Assembly: GCF_004336635.1 (NCBI RefSeq)
Contig: NZ_SJXH01000020.1
Span: 1-56,221 of the forward strand
Reading direction: 5' to 3'
Length of the DNA stretch: 56,221 bases
From: Acinetobacter sp. ANC 4862
Lineage (GTDB): Bacteria > Pseudomonadota > Gammaproteobacteria > Pseudomonadales > Moraxellaceae
The first letter of the stretch is position 1, and every line of letters starts with the position of its first letter. A program made the position numbers and the translations under genes. The notes under the pieces are model-generated. The model did no database searches and was not told the DNA's origin. It worked only from the letters and a program-made list of their open reading frames with translations. Below are positions 36,920-46,769 of the stretch, piece by piece.

Positions 36920-37896
36920 TAAAATTTGGCTTTATTTGCCGTAGCTGTACTTGCCGGCGCTTCAACCTGAGGTAAATACTGTTTCTTCAGCACTGTTTGC
37001 AATTGATCATAAGGAATGGTCAAACGTGGCAATCCCACCACATAAGGGCCAATTTCATATTCGCCATATTGCAAAATCAAACCTTGGCTGGATAAATAGA
37101 AATTATCCGATAAGATAAATTTCCATGCCTGTTCATATTCATCAACGCTATTCGCCAACTTGGATTCAATCACCCAAGTTTTAAACACTTCATGGGCTTT
37201 CTTTTCCAAAGCGGCTTTTTGATTTGGCGCCAGAATATCATTCAGTTCAACCTGTTTTTTCTTTTCCAAGTCAAAGTTATAGTAGCGCTGTGATGCTGAA
37301 CCATGTACCCCCCCCAAATAACTACTCGAATTCAAAACCACAGTCGCTAAAGGCAAATCTGCTTTTAGGATTTTCGGCTTGATCATTAAACTAATTTGAT
37401 GATTGGCGCTTAACGCCTTCAATTCCTTATCCAAGGACAAGAAATTCACTAAATAAGGTGCAACTTGTTGTTCCAGTTTTTGCTTGGGCGTTTCAATCGC
37501 TACTGATGCGGCCTGTTCAGCAGCTTGATCCTGAGCTTTTGAATCTTTCGAATTTTCTGCTGTTGTTGTCTGTTGATTTTCTTTTGCCAACTTCGGTGAA
37601 ATATCTAAAATATGATCCAGCTGTTTTAAAATTTGCTGGTCAATAAATTCATCAATAAAGGCCTGGTTACTGGAAAGACGTTCTATCGAAATTTCAGGAC
37701 AACTATTGCCATCACATTCAGGCAAATCTAAAGTTAACTTTTCAGAATCCCCTGCCAATTTTAATACTTTAGCTTGAGCCGCTTCAGATGCCGGCGTTTG
37801 ATCCTGTTTAGGTTCGGTCTGTTTAGGCTGGCATGCACTCAATGCAATCGCTGATGCAAGAATACTGATGGTAAATATTGTTTTATTTTTTAACAT
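36919..37896 (-). CDS. RsiV/DUF3298-type lipoprotein A
   Basis: 325 residues. A lipoprotein signal ends at Cys22 (LSAC). A Gln/Glu/Ala-rich linker follows (roughly residues 23-60). The rest looks like a DUF3298/RsiV domain: LPECDGNSC (CxxxxC motif), SSSYLGGVHGSASQRYYNFDLEKKKQVEL (in pieces) and the YGEYEIGPYVVGLPRLTIPY pattern typical of DUF3298. RsiV in Bacillus binds lysozyme; that role cannot be assumed here. It is paired with the related lipoprotein upstream and overlaps tatD. Possible periplasmic or outer-membrane location. Confidence 0.82.
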   Translation of the reverse strand: MLKNKTIFTISILASAIALSACQPKQTEPKQDQTPASEAAQAKVLKLAGDSEKLTLDLPECDGNSCPEISIERLSSNQAFIDEFIDQQILKQLDHILDISPKLAKENQQTTTAENSKDSKAQDQAAEQAASVAIETPKQKLEQQVAPYLVNFLSLDKELKALSANHQISLMIKPKILKADLPLATVVLNSSSYLGGVHGSASQRYYNFDLEKKKQVELNDILAPNQKAALEKKAHEVFKTWVIESKLANSVDEYEQAWKFILSDNFYLSSQGLILQYGEYEIGPYVVGLPRLTIPYDQLQTVLKKQYLPQVEAPASTATANKAKF

Positions 37897-37963
37897 GAGG
37901 CTGACCTATAACTTTAATCGGGTAAATTGACTTCTGTTAGATGTCTGTATTTAAAATAGATAA

Positions 37964-38788
37964 CTAGAACATATGCTGATAAACATCAACTTTCAATAAC
38001 TGTTGCGTTTGTTGTTGGGTTAAATAAATATCCAGTTGTGCTCCATCCTGCACAATTTCATGGGTACGATAATGTACACCAATGCCTTCCTGATCAAAGA
38101 ACCAGTCGGCTTGTCCCCAATACAGTTTTTTCGGCGCCTTCTGCTTCACTTCAGCCGCTTGTTCCTTTAACCATTTTTGATAAGCCTGCTGCACAAGGCT
38201 ATTCATACTGTTTTGCTGTTTCGGTTCAATCACATCCAATAAAGTGACCGCTTTCTGTTTTTTACGATCGGCCACAAAGAAGTAATAACGTTCCTTAACC
38301 TTAATGCCTTCTTGATTGGTATCTACGCCTAATTGCATCAACACATATTGATTACGCTGATAGGCAATTCGGGTATACATCGACAGCTCATAAGCTTTAT
38401 TTTTGGAAAATTCAGCTTGCCATGCATCCGACTTTTTCACATACGCATCGATAGCTTGTTGCAGGCTCATATTTTGTTTCATGCCGATTTGATCTTGAAT
38501 CACCAGCGCCTGGCTTTTCGCAATCCAGTCATTTAACCAGGCATCTTCGGTATGGACCGTTTGAATACTCAGATCGATACAATTTTTGGTTTCACAAAAG
38601 GGCAAAGCAATTTTTGCATCTTGTTCTTGAATATTTAAATATGGCAAAACTTCTGCATTTTCGGTTTTGAATACAGAAGTTTCAGACTTTTCATGTGATG
38701 GGTCTGGTTGTTCTTTTTTTGAAGCATCGCAGGCACTGAGTATCAAACCAATGGCGATCACTGATGCACCCACTATTTTCCCGTTCAT
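37964..38788 (-). CDS. Lipoprotein B, paralogue of the neighbouring RsiV-type lipoprotein
   Basis: 274 residues. Signal peptide with Cys20 (ILSAC). It shares with its neighbour the start of the mature domain: LPFCETKNC against LPECDGNSC, followed by a similar hydrophobic pattern (DLSIQTVHTEDAWLNDWI against EISIERLSSNQAFIDEFI). It lacks the DUF3298 GGVHG motif; the later half has YYFFVADRKKQKAVTLLDVIEP and HYRTHEIVQDGAQLDIYL, echoing the YNFDLEKKKQVELNDIL and YGEYEIGPYVVGLPRLTIPY parts. I infer a diverged tandem duplication. Function unknown. Gap to the next gene is 67 bp. Confidence 0.72.
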   Translation of the reverse strand: MNGKIVGASVIAIGLILSACDASKKEQPDPSHEKSETSVFKTENAEVLPYLNIQEQDAKIALPFCETKNCIDLSIQTVHTEDAWLNDWIAKSQALVIQDQIGMKQNMSLQQAIDAYVKKSDAWQAEFSKNKAYELSMYTRIAYQRNQYVLMQLGVDTNQEGIKVKERYYFFVADRKKQKAVTLLDVIEPKQQNSMNSLVQQAYQKWLKEQAAEVKQKAPKKLYWGQADWFFDQEGIGVHYRTHEIVQDGAQLDIYLTQQQTQQLLKVDVYQHMF

Positions 38789-38857
38789 GCTTACAACTCT
38801 TTTTCTAAAGTGACTGATCTATATAAATGTATCTATATAAATGATTTTACATAATAA

Positions 38858-38893
38858 AAATAAAACAGCTTCATAAAGAAGCTGTTTTATTTT
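38858..38893 (-). terminator. Terminator of prfC
   Basis: AAATAAAACAGCTTC (38858-38872), loop ATAAA, GAAGCTGTTTTATTT (38878-38892): a perfect 15-bp stem rich in A/T at its base, followed on the minus strand by AT-rich sequence ending the prfC transcript. Confidence 0.75.
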
Positions 38894-38902
38894 TCGTTAT
38901 GT

Positions 38903-40495
38903 TTAGTGTTCGCGTGTAGCACGGAATTGAATATCCGGATAACGCTCTTGCATGAGTTGCAAGTTCACACGACTTGGCGCAAGGTAAGTCAAATGACCGC
39001 CACCATCAATCGAAAGCTGGTCATGCGCCTTTTTCTTAAATTCGTTGAATTTCTTTTCATCATCACATGAAACCCAACGTACGGTATTAATGTTTACAGG
39101 CTCATAAACACAATCAACCTTGTATTCTTCTTTCAAGCGGTACGCCACCACTTCAAACTGAAGTACACCGACTGCCCCGACAATCAAATCATTATTGATT
39201 TGCGGCATAAAGACCTGAGTCGCGCCCTCTTCAGAAAGCTCTTTCAAACCTTTTTGCAGTTGTTTTGATTTAAGCGGATCTTTAAGACGTACACGGCGGA
39301 ACATTTCTGGTGCAAAATGTGGAATACCGGTGAAGTGAATATTTTCACCCGATGAAAAAGCATCACCAATTTGAATGGTACCGTGGTTATGCAAACCAAT
39401 GATGTCACCTGGCCACGCTTCTTCTAGCTGTTCACGTTCACCCGCCAAGAAAGTTAATGCATCACTAATCCGTACATCTTTACCCAGACGGACATGATTC
39501 ATTTTTAAACCTTTCTCATACTTACCTGAGCAGATTCGCATGAATGCAATACGGTCACGATGTTTCGGATCCATATTGGCCTGAATTTTAAATACAAAGC
39601 CGGTGAAACCTTCTTCAGTCGCTTCTACAGTACGTTCTTTGGTTGGATGCGCCTTAGGTTCAGGTGCCCACTTAATGAAAGCATCCAAAACATGATCCAC
39701 AGCAAAGTTACCTAAAGCGGTACCAAACAAGACTGGGGTTTGTTTACCTTGCAAAAATAGCTCACGATCAATCGGATCATTGGCCATTTGCACCAGTTCC
39801 AAAGATTCTTCAAAAGCAGCAAAAGCAAGATCACCGACTTTTTCACGCAAGTCTGGATAATCATACCCCTCACGGATTTCAATGTCGGTAATGGTTGAAC
39901 CAAAACCGGCTTTGTAGACGTAAAATTTTTCTTCTAAAAGATTATAAACACCGGCGAAATCACGTCCTGTACCCATTGGCCAGGTCAGTGGCACACAACG
40001 GATTTTTAACACGTTTTCAATTTCGTCAAGCAATTCTAACGGCTCACGGATTTCACGATCCATTTTGTTGACGAAAGAAATGATTGGCGTGTCGCGCATA
40101 CGACACACTTCCATCAATTTAATGGTACGTTCTTCGACCCCTTTTGCACCGTCAATCACCATAAGTGCAGAGTCAACCGCAGTTAAAGTACGGTAAGTAT
40201 CTTCCGAGAAGTCTTCATGTCCCGGGGTGTCAAGTAAGTTAATTACATGCTTTTTATAAGGAAACTGCATAACTGATGTGGTGATGGAAATACCACGTTC
40301 TTTTTCCATTTCCATCCAGTCAGAAGTTGCAGCACGGTCTGACTTACGGCTTTTGACCATCCCAGCAACCTGAATCGCTTTACCCCATAACAACAGTTTT
40401 TCTGTCATGGTGGTTTTACCAGCATCGGGGTGGGAAATAATCGCGAACGTCCGTCGCTTCGCGACCTGTGCCGCTAATTCGTCTTTAAAACTCAT
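38903..40495 (-). CDS. prfC: Peptide chain release factor 3
   Basis: 530 residues. An EF-G-like GTPase with G1 [15 protein letters not shown] (21-35), G2 [13 protein letters not shown]3 DTPGHEDFS and G4 NKMDR motifs, then domains II and III as in RF3. It recycles RF1 and RF2 after peptide release. Its length equals the E. coli homologue. The start lies 125 bp from the MHYT gene on the same strand, so the two may or may not be co-transcribed. I saw no unusual feature. Confidence 0.96.
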   Translation of the reverse strand: MSFKDELAAQVAKRRTFAIISHPDAGKTTMTEKLLLWGKAIQVAGMVKSRKSDRAATSDWMEMEKERGISITTSVMQFPYKKHVINLLDTPGHEDFSEDTYRTLTAVDSALMVIDGAKGVEERTIKLMEVCRMRDTPIISFVNKMDREIREPLELLDEIENVLKIRCVPLTWPMGTGRDFAGVYNLLEEKFYVYKAGFGSTITDIEIREGYDYPDLREKVGDLAFAAFEESLELVQMANDPIDRELFLQGKQTPVLFGTALGNFAVDHVLDAFIKWAPEPKAHPTKERTVEATEEGFTGFVFKIQANMDPKHRDRIAFMRICSGKYEKGLKMNHVRLGKDVRISDALTFLAGEREQLEEAWPGDIIGLHNHGTIQIGDAFSSGENIHFTGIPHFAPEMFRRVRLKDPLKSKQLQKGLKELSEEGATQVFMPQINNDLIVGAVGVLQFEVVAYRLKEEYKVDCVYEPVNINTVRWVSCDDEKKFNEFKKKAHDQLSIDGGGHLTYLAPSRVNLQLMQERYPDIQFRATREH

Positions 40496-40619
40496 GAAAG
40501 ATACCTACTGCAGAATGGCAGTGTAAAAGATCAGAACTGATCAATATAAAAATTTGGCGATATTGTAGCAGATCATCAAACTTTTGAAATGAACTAAACT
40601 TGTTCAAAGCTCAGCAAGC

Positions 40620-42689
40620 TTAAATAGGCAGCGCGTATCTGCTCTCTTCCAATCGATCAACATTCACCGGCATTCCTAACAGATATCCTTGCAATTGCTG
40701 GCAACCTAAACGGGTCAAAATGTCTGCCTGCGCTGGCGTTTCCACCCCTTCTGCTGTGACTACCAAACCTAATTTAATCGCTAACTGGATAATACTTTCC
40801 AAAATAATTTCATCTTTTGAACCCATGCACAGATCACGAATAAACTCTCGATCTATTTTCAATTCATCTACAGGTAAATTCTTTAAATACAAGAAACTGG
40901 AATGTCCGGTTCCAAAGTCATCAATCGCCAGCTTGATGCCCATCTGACGCAGGCGCTCAAAACTGCGAATACTGGCATCAATATGATGCATCGCGGTAGA
41001 TTCAGTAATTTCAATGGCTAAATGATTGGGATGAATTTGATATTTATCGAATAAGCGCTCAAGGGTTGAAAACAAATGCTTATGTTCAAACTGTACCGCC
41101 GATAAATTCACGGCGAGCGGGAAATAATTTGAATCATTTTGTTCCCAAATCTGAATCTGCTTGCACGCTTGCTCGAGTGCCCAATAGCCCATTTGAATAA
41201 TGAGTCCGGTTTTTTCAGCACCATCGATAAACATATTCGGGGTCAACAGTCCCAAGCTGGGATGATTCCAGCGGATCAGTGCTTCCACACCACAAACTTC
41301 ATGGCTGTTGGTGGTAAATTTGGGTTGGTAAAATAGAATAAACTGTTGCTCTTCAACCGCTTTGTACAAATCATTGATCAACTTGGTCTGGCTTTTGGTT
41401 TCTTGTTGATCAACACTGTAATTAAACACCGAATAGGTATTTCTGCCCTGATATTTAGACATCAACATTGCAGCATCGGCATTAATCAGCAAATCTTGTA
41501 AATTATTTCCATGATTTGGATACATCGCTATGCCGATACTACTGGAAATATTAATTTCTTTGCCGGCAATCAAGAAACTGTCCTGGATCAGCCGCAATAC
41601 TTTTTCTGACTTTTCGATCGCCTGTTCAATGCTTGCTCTTTCAAGGACCATCAAAAATTCATCGCTACCGATACGAAGAAGTTTTTCCTTTTCTGTGAGT
41701 ATGCGCTGAATGCGTGTAGCGAGTTGCACTAGCAATTGATCACCTACATGATGACCAAATACATCATTTACTGCCTTAAAGCGATCTAAATCAATATAAA
41801 GAAACGCAATTTTATCATCTCGATAACGATGCTCAGTAAATAGCAAATGTGAATATTCAGCCAGGAATAAGCGATTCGGCAACTTGGTTAAATTATCTTG
41901 GACGGCTTGGTTGGCAAGCTCACGATTGGCTTTAGAAAGCTGTTTATTGCGCGCTTCCAAGCGTAGTTCTAATAAAGCTACGGTAAATGCAGCAACCAGG
42001 ATTAAACTGCTTACAAAGATTACGCTAAATAAAATTAACCCTTGTCCAGTTTTATCATTTGAAACCAGTGGATTCGCATCAATCGCATAAAAAGCGGCAG
42101 AGGCCATACCCGTATAGTGCATACCCACAATGGTGAGTGCCATCATGAAAACAATAGAGGTTTTAATATGCGGCAATTTAGGTACTGCCTTTTTATATTT
42201 AAAGGTCAGCCAAAACGTTAAACCAGAACCAATAATGGCAATCAAGACTGAACAAATGGTTAAGTGTGGATCATAATAAATTTGATGTTGATCAACGATC
42301 AAACCCATCATCCCGGTATAGTGCATCCCTGCGATGCCCAAGCCCATCAGGATCGCGCCTAAAACAAGACGTAAAAATGGTAAGGTTGCTCGGGTGGTTA
42401 GCCAAACCGCAAAGGTAGATGCGATAAACGCGATCACATAAGAAAGGAAAGTAAGGCCGTAGTCAAAAGAGTACTCAGCAGGTAAATCACAGGCGAGCAT
42501 ACCCATAAAGTGCATACACCAAATTGCAGCACCCAACATGCAACCACTTATAACAAGAAGAATTTTTTCATATTTCTGACCTAAGCCACGGAATAATGAT
42601 TGTTCAATCGACACTGCAAAATAACAGGCCAAAACAGCAACAATAATTGAACCTACCACGAGGCTAAGATCATAATTTATATGAGCCAT
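40620..42689 (-). CDS. MHYT-sensor diguanylate cyclase/phosphodiesterase (GGDEF-EAL)
   Basis: 689 residues. The N-terminus (1-250) has seven membrane segments with three MHYT motifs (MHFMGM, MHYTGM, MHYTGM), a putative copper/gas-sensing domain. A GGDEF domain (about 265-420) has IGSDEF instead of GGDEF, so cyclase activity is uncertain but not excluded. The EAL domain (about 430-680) looks catalytically complete: EALIRW, NLSAVQ, EITES, IDDFGTGHSSF, KIDREFI, AEGVET. Hence it is likely a c-di-GMP phosphodiesterase. The start at 42689 is followed by a few MHYT helices typical of this family. Upstream lies 475 bp without a gene. Confidence 0.9.
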   Translation of the reverse strand: MAHINYDLSLVVGSIIVAVLACYFAVSIEQSLFRGLGQKYEKILLVISGCMLGAAIWCMHFMGMLACDLPAEYSFDYGLTFLSYVIAFIASTFAVWLTTRATLPFLRLVLGAILMGLGIAGMHYTGMMGLIVDQHQIYYDPHLTICSVLIAIIGSGLTFWLTFKYKKAVPKLPHIKTSIVFMMALTIVGMHYTGMASAAFYAIDANPLVSNDKTGQGLILFSVIFVSSLILVAAFTVALLELRLEARNKQLSKANRELANQAVQDNLTKLPNRLFLAEYSHLLFTEHRYRDDKIAFLYIDLDRFKAVNDVFGHHVGDQLLVQLATRIQRILTEKEKLLRIGSDEFLMVLERASIEQAIEKSEKVLRLIQDSFLIAGKEINISSSIGIAMYPNHGNNLQDLLINADAAMLMSKYQGRNTYSVFNYSVDQQETKSQTKLINDLYKAVEEQQFILFYQPKFTTNSHEVCGVEALIRWNHPSLGLLTPNMFIDGAEKTGLIIQMGYWALEQACKQIQIWEQNDSNYFPLAVNLSAVQFEHKHLFSTLERLFDKYQIHPNHLAIEITESTAMHHIDASIRSFERLRQMGIKLAIDDFGTGHSSFLYLKNLPVDELKIDREFIRDLCMGSKDEIILESIIQLAIKLGLVVTAEGVETPAQADILTRLGCQQLQGYLLGMPVNVDRLEESRYALPI

Positions 42690-43098
42690 ATTAAGCTTCC
42701 ATATAGGTTATCTTTCTTGTTTTAATCCACGTTATTAATACCATTTATCCTTTCACAAAAGTTTTTCGTTCATTAAAGAGTACTTATAAAAACAATCAAT
42801 TAAAACAAGCATCTAATACTATTCTATTTTGGTCAAGTGATTATTACTCTATTCATTTTTTTACTAATTTATTTATTTAATTAATTAAAGATAGATCAAA
42901 CTTTTGATCATTATCCCCACACTGTTCATATTTCCTGTGGTTCAAGGCATTCCATATTTTCCCATAGAACTCAGTGCTGGTAAAAAATCTGGCGGCCAAT
43001 GACAAGCAAAAATCCAATCGGATACATTACATCTTGTTGCCTATCCCTTTATTGAAAAGGGAGCTATTTCAAATTAAAAAACCAATCCACAGACAAGT
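42690..43098. other. Intergenic stretch between the MHYT gene and ctp
   Basis: About 410 bases, AT-rich near the MHYT gene (promoter of that gene). A short hairpin CCCTTTATTGAAAAGGG (43045-43061) resembles the core of the REP-like elements at 34171 and may be a decayed copy. No gene-sized reading frame with a start. Confidence 0.45.
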
Positions 43099-43132
43099 AA
43101 AAAGCCAGTCAGATGAACTGACTGGCTTTTTA
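43099..43132 (-). terminator. Terminator of ctp
   Basis: AAAAAGCCAGTCAG (43099-43112), loop ATGAA, CTGACTGGCTTTTT (43118-43131): a perfect 14-bp stem with T-run on either strand. Confidence 0.85.
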
Positions 43133-43165
43133 CATATTTAAAAGGATAACGCCTAATGATTAAAC

Positions 43166-45364
43166 TTAGTTTGCAGCAGCTTTACCAGATTGTAATTTCG
43201 CATAATCCAATAAAATATTGGCAGACTCTGTGACAAACGCTTCTTCTTCAGGTAAATAAGGTCGTTGAGTTGCCTTCATTTTTGCACGTGACTCAATCAA
43301 TGCATCCATAGAAGCCTGGTAGCTTTCCCAATTGGCATAAGGTTTTTGACCTGTCACCGCACGACGCTGATTCTCTGCCTCTAAAGTTTTCTGCTCCAGT
43401 GCATTCAACTCCGCTTTACGCTGATCAATATCAAGAACGACTCGTTTTTGCTCTTCAGTTTTTTTGGCAATCGCTTTACGTTGTTCCAGATATTTAAATT
43501 GCGGATCAACCACTACACGGTGTTGTGACATTTGCGCCAGGTTTTGCACATACGGTTGTACAGAACCTTCACGCTTGAATGGTGCAGTTGGAATGGTATC
43601 CCATTTCAAGGCATTCTTGGCTTTACGTTCACCAAACTCTTCGTTGTAGATATCCACCAGTTTAATGTCAGGCACTACGCCTTTATTTTGGGTACTACCA
43701 CCCGTAACGCGATAGAACTTACGTTGCGTTAAGGTGGCTTGACCATGCGCCAAAGTATCCAATTGGACTTGCGCTGTACCTTTACCGGTAGTGGTACTAC
43801 CAATCACGATACCGCGTTCATAATCCTGAATAGCCGCAGAATAAATTTCACTGGCTGATGCCGAAGCTAAGTTCACCATAACTGCAAGTGGACCTGCATA
43901 GGTTTGTGTACCGCCATCATCATCTTCAAACACGCTGACATTGCCACTACCGTCACGAATTTGCACCACTGGACCGGACTTGATCACCTGGCCCAACATG
44001 CGTGCAACTTCTTCAAGTGAACCACCCGGGTTATTACGTAAATCAATAATAATCCCGGTCACATTTTTCGCAGCCAAAGCTTTTAAAGCGTTGTTGGTAT
44101 CTTCAGAAACCGAGCGATAATCGGTACCTGCACGGCGCGCACGATAGTTTAAATAGAACGATGGAATTTCAATCACACCAAAGGTATAGTTTTTACCATC
44201 GCGCTTAATATCAACCGTACGTGAACGTACACCGGCATCTTCTTCCTGAATCACATCACGAACCAAACTCACGGTACGTGCCTGACTCATTGATGCACCG
44301 GCACCCAGTAAACGCAGGCTGACTTTGGTTCCACGCTTACCACGGATTAAACCGACCACTTCGTTACTTGCCCAGCCGATGACATCGACCATTTTTTCGC
44401 CGTCTTGCGCAACACCGATAATACGATCACCCGATTTAATCTGACCGGACTTACTGGCCGGACCACCTTCGACGATGGTTTCAATCTTGGTGTAATCCTC
44501 ATTACCGCGTTCAGGGCGAATCGAAACCCCAATCCCCTCTAATTGCAAGGTGGTTTGACGGTTCAATTCCATTGCATCTACAGGCGGGAAATAGTTACTG
44601 TGCGGATCATAAGTCAACATCATCGCATTTAAAGTTTTGTCTAAGACATCATCACTTTTAACACGGCTAATTCGTTCAAGTTGACGGGTATAACGCTTGG
44701 TCAAGGTTTGAACTGGGGTTAAATCTTCTGGGCTGGCTAAATCCTGTCCATTGGCTAAAGCCGGATCAGCTTTTAACGCTTTTTGCTTCGCAGACTCTTC
44801 TTCTTTACTAATGTTTAAGTTGATGAGTTGCGACACCAGCATTTTTTGCCAATGTGCGCGTTGTTCTGCTGCAGACTTGAAATAAGGTGCTTTTTCGCGA
44901 TCGGTATCAATATAGACATTGCTTTGTTTCAAGTTTTGCGGCTTTTTCAACTCAGCCAACATGAACTGATAAAACTGTTTTAAACGTTCACGATATTGGG
45001 CATGAATTAAATATGGACCCGATAAATCCCCGGCTTTTAGTGCAGCACCAAAATTGGCACCATAATTTTTCTTATATTGTTCAACTTCAGGTGCTAAAAA
45101 TAATGAATGATCTGCATCTAGGCTATCTAAATAAAAATCAAGAATTCGATTAGAGGTAGCCGCATCTAAACGCTGATTTAAATAATGCTGACGGTCAACC
45201 AAAGTAGCCAGTTGGCGTGATACCAGCGCTTGTTCTTGCGTTGGCTGTATAGATTGAGAAACTGCAACAGTCGTATTTGCAGCAATTGCCTCGTTTACTA
45301 CATGAGTAAAGAAAAACCCTCCAGTCGCAATTGCAACTGCACAAGCTAATGTCTGAAGTTTCAT
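43166..45364 (-). CDS. ctp: Carboxy-terminal processing protease Prc/Tsp
   Basis: 732 residues. Signal peptide MKLQTLACAVAIATGGFFFT-HVVNEAIA (cleaved after the Ala). The N-terminal helical region precedes a PDZ domain (about 258-340: LEGIGVSIR, IVEGGPASKSGQIKSGDRIIGV). The S41 peptidase core has the catalytic serine in ASASASEIYSAAI and lysine in TGKGTAQ (Ser/Lys dyad). A C-terminal DUF3340-like domain ends the protein. It is a periplasmic protease that trims or degrades proteins, including cell wall hydrolases and ssrA-tagged proteins in E. coli. It is divergent from nagZ with about 200 bp between. Confidence 0.94.
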   Translation of the reverse strand: MKLQTLACAVAIATGGFFFTHVVNEAIAANTTVAVSQSIQPTQEQALVSRQLATLVDRQHYLNQRLDAATSNRILDFYLDSLDADHSLFLAPEVEQYKKNYGANFGAALKAGDLSGPYLIHAQYRERLKQFYQFMLAELKKPQNLKQSNVYIDTDREKAPYFKSAAEQRAHWQKMLVSQLINLNISKEEESAKQKALKADPALANGQDLASPEDLTPVQTLTKRYTRQLERISRVKSDDVLDKTLNAMMLTYDPHSNYFPPVDAMELNRQTTLQLEGIGVSIRPERGNEDYTKIETIVEGGPASKSGQIKSGDRIIGVAQDGEKMVDVIGWASNEVVGLIRGKRGTKVSLRLLGAGASMSQARTVSLVRDVIQEEDAGVRSRTVDIKRDGKNYTFGVIEIPSFYLNYRARRAGTDYRSVSEDTNNALKALAAKNVTGIIIDLRNNPGGSLEEVARMLGQVIKSGPVVQIRDGSGNVSVFEDDDGGTQTYAGPLAVMVNLASASASEIYSAAIQDYERGIVIGSTTTGKGTAQVQLDTLAHGQATLTQRKFYRVTGGSTQNKGVVPDIKLVDIYNEEFGERKAKNALKWDTIPTAPFKREGSVQPYVQNLAQMSQHRVVVDPQFKYLEQRKAIAKKTEEQKRVVLDIDQRKAELNALEQKTLEAENQRRAVTGQKPYANWESYQASMDALIESRAKMKATQRPYLPEEEAFVTESANILLDYAKLQSGKAAAN

Positions 45365-45564
45365 AAATAGTTCTTACTTCCTTGGTCTTTGACCAATATT
45401 CCAACGTCATTTTTCAACATGAATGCAGTATATTCAAAATCTTAAACAACTTAATATGTGTATGTCGTGTAGTTTTATCATATTCTGTACTGTCAAAATG
45501 TAGCAAATCATTGCAGAATTCGGGTATTGTTTTTTCTTTATAAAATTCCAACACGGACACCGAT

Positions 45565-46587
45565 ATGATTGGCGCATTGATGCTAGACATCGCTGGCACA
45601 GAACTTACTCATGAAGATATTGAACTATTACGAACACCGCAAGTAGGTGGCATGATTTTATTTGCGCGAAATATAGAATCACCACAACAAGTTCGTACCT
45701 TAACCGATCATATGCGTCGTATCAGACCCGATATTTTAATTGCCGTGGACCAGGAAGGCGGTCGCGTACAGCGTTTAAGACAGGGCTTTACCTTGCTTCC
45801 TGCCATGGGTCGTTTGGGTGAACTCTATCTAACCGAACCTGAACAGGCGGTTGATTTAGCGGAACAATGTGGTTGGCTGATGGCCACTGAAGTCCTCGCT
45901 GTTGGTATCGACTTTAGTTTTGCCCCGGTATTGGACTTAAACGATGTCAGCGATGTGATTGGCGATCGTGGATTTGCCAAAAATATTCAAGATATTGTCC
46001 CGCTTGCCAGTGCTTTTATGAAAGGCATGAAACGTGCAGGTATGGCCAATACCGGCAAACATTTCCCGGGTCATGGTTCAGTCAAAGCGGATTCACATGT
46101 GGCAGCACCTGTAGATTCACGCTCTTATGACGAAATCTACAATAAAGATATGCAGACCTTTATTCAGCTGATGCCACAACTGGACGCACTCATGCCCGCG
46201 CATGTGATTTACGATCAGGTCGATCCCAACCCTGCCGGTTTCTCTCCACATTGGATTCAGCATATTTTACGTCAAGAGTTGAACTTTGATGGTGTGCTTT
46301 TTTCAGATGACCTAACTATGCAAGCGGCTTGTGTTGCAGGTGGTGCAGATGCCCGCATTCAAGCTGCTCTCAAGGCCGGTTGTGACATGGGCTTGGTCTG
46401 TAATGACCGTTCAGCGGCTTGTCTTGCTTTAGAAGGGATTGGTGACTTGCCTTTACCGAATCAAGAACGTCTAGAACGTATGCGCGGTAAAATTCCTGAA
46501 CTTACGGTTGGCGAAACACTGGACTTGGGTACTGAATGGAAAAAAGTCCGCAATACGATCGAAAACTTTAAAAATTCATTGAATTAA
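45565..46587 (+). CDS. nagZ: Beta-N-acetylhexosaminidase NagZ
   Basis: 340 residues, glycoside hydrolase family 3. The family signature KHFPGHGSVKADSH (about 171-184) holds the catalytic His/Asp dyad loop, and the nucleophile Asp lies in FSDDLTM (about 250). It removes N-acetylglucosamine from anhydromuropeptides in the cytosol during wall recycling and can influence AmpC induction. The N-terminal MIGALMLDIAGTELTHEDI matches cytosolic NagZ (no signal peptide). The gene is alone, with a terminator 7-36 bp after its stop. Confidence 0.95.
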   Translation: MIGALMLDIAGTELTHEDIELLRTPQVGGMILFARNIESPQQVRTLTDHMRRIRPDILIAVDQEGGRVQRLRQGFTLLPAMGRLGELYLTEPEQAVDLAEQCGWLMATEVLAVGIDFSFAPVLDLNDVSDVIGDRGFAKNIQDIVPLASAFMKGMKRAGMANTGKHFPGHGSVKADSHVAAPVDSRSYDEIYNKDMQTFIQLMPQLDALMPAHVIYDQVDPNPAGFSPHWIQHILRQELNFDGVLFSDDLTMQAACVAGGADARIQAALKAGCDMGLVCNDRSAACLALEGIGDLPLPNQERLERMRGKIPELTVGETLDLGTEWKKVRNTIENFKNSLN

Positions 46588-46593
46588 TGCGAC

Positions 46594-46623
46594 AAAAGGA
46601 ACACGACAAGGTGTTCCTTTTTC
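46594..46623 (+). terminator. Terminator of nagZ
   Basis: AAAAGGAACAC (46594-46604), loop GACAAG, GTGTTCCTTTTT (46611-46622). Good stem and T-run. Confidence 0.85.
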
Positions 46624-46769
46624 TTTATGATCATTAAAAATAAAGTCAGAGACTTCTTGCCTATATCTGCTGATATTCACTTTTAAAAGATACGAATCAG
46701 TCCTATAAGAAGCCTATCAAACACTCACTTATACATTTAAAACTACAAAAACATACAGGTCAGGATGAC

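Noticed and set aside
40620..45364. An operon or system formed by prfC, the MHYT gene and ctp
   Set aside because: The gaps contain a terminator and 476 bp without a gene; these are independent housekeeping and signalling genes.
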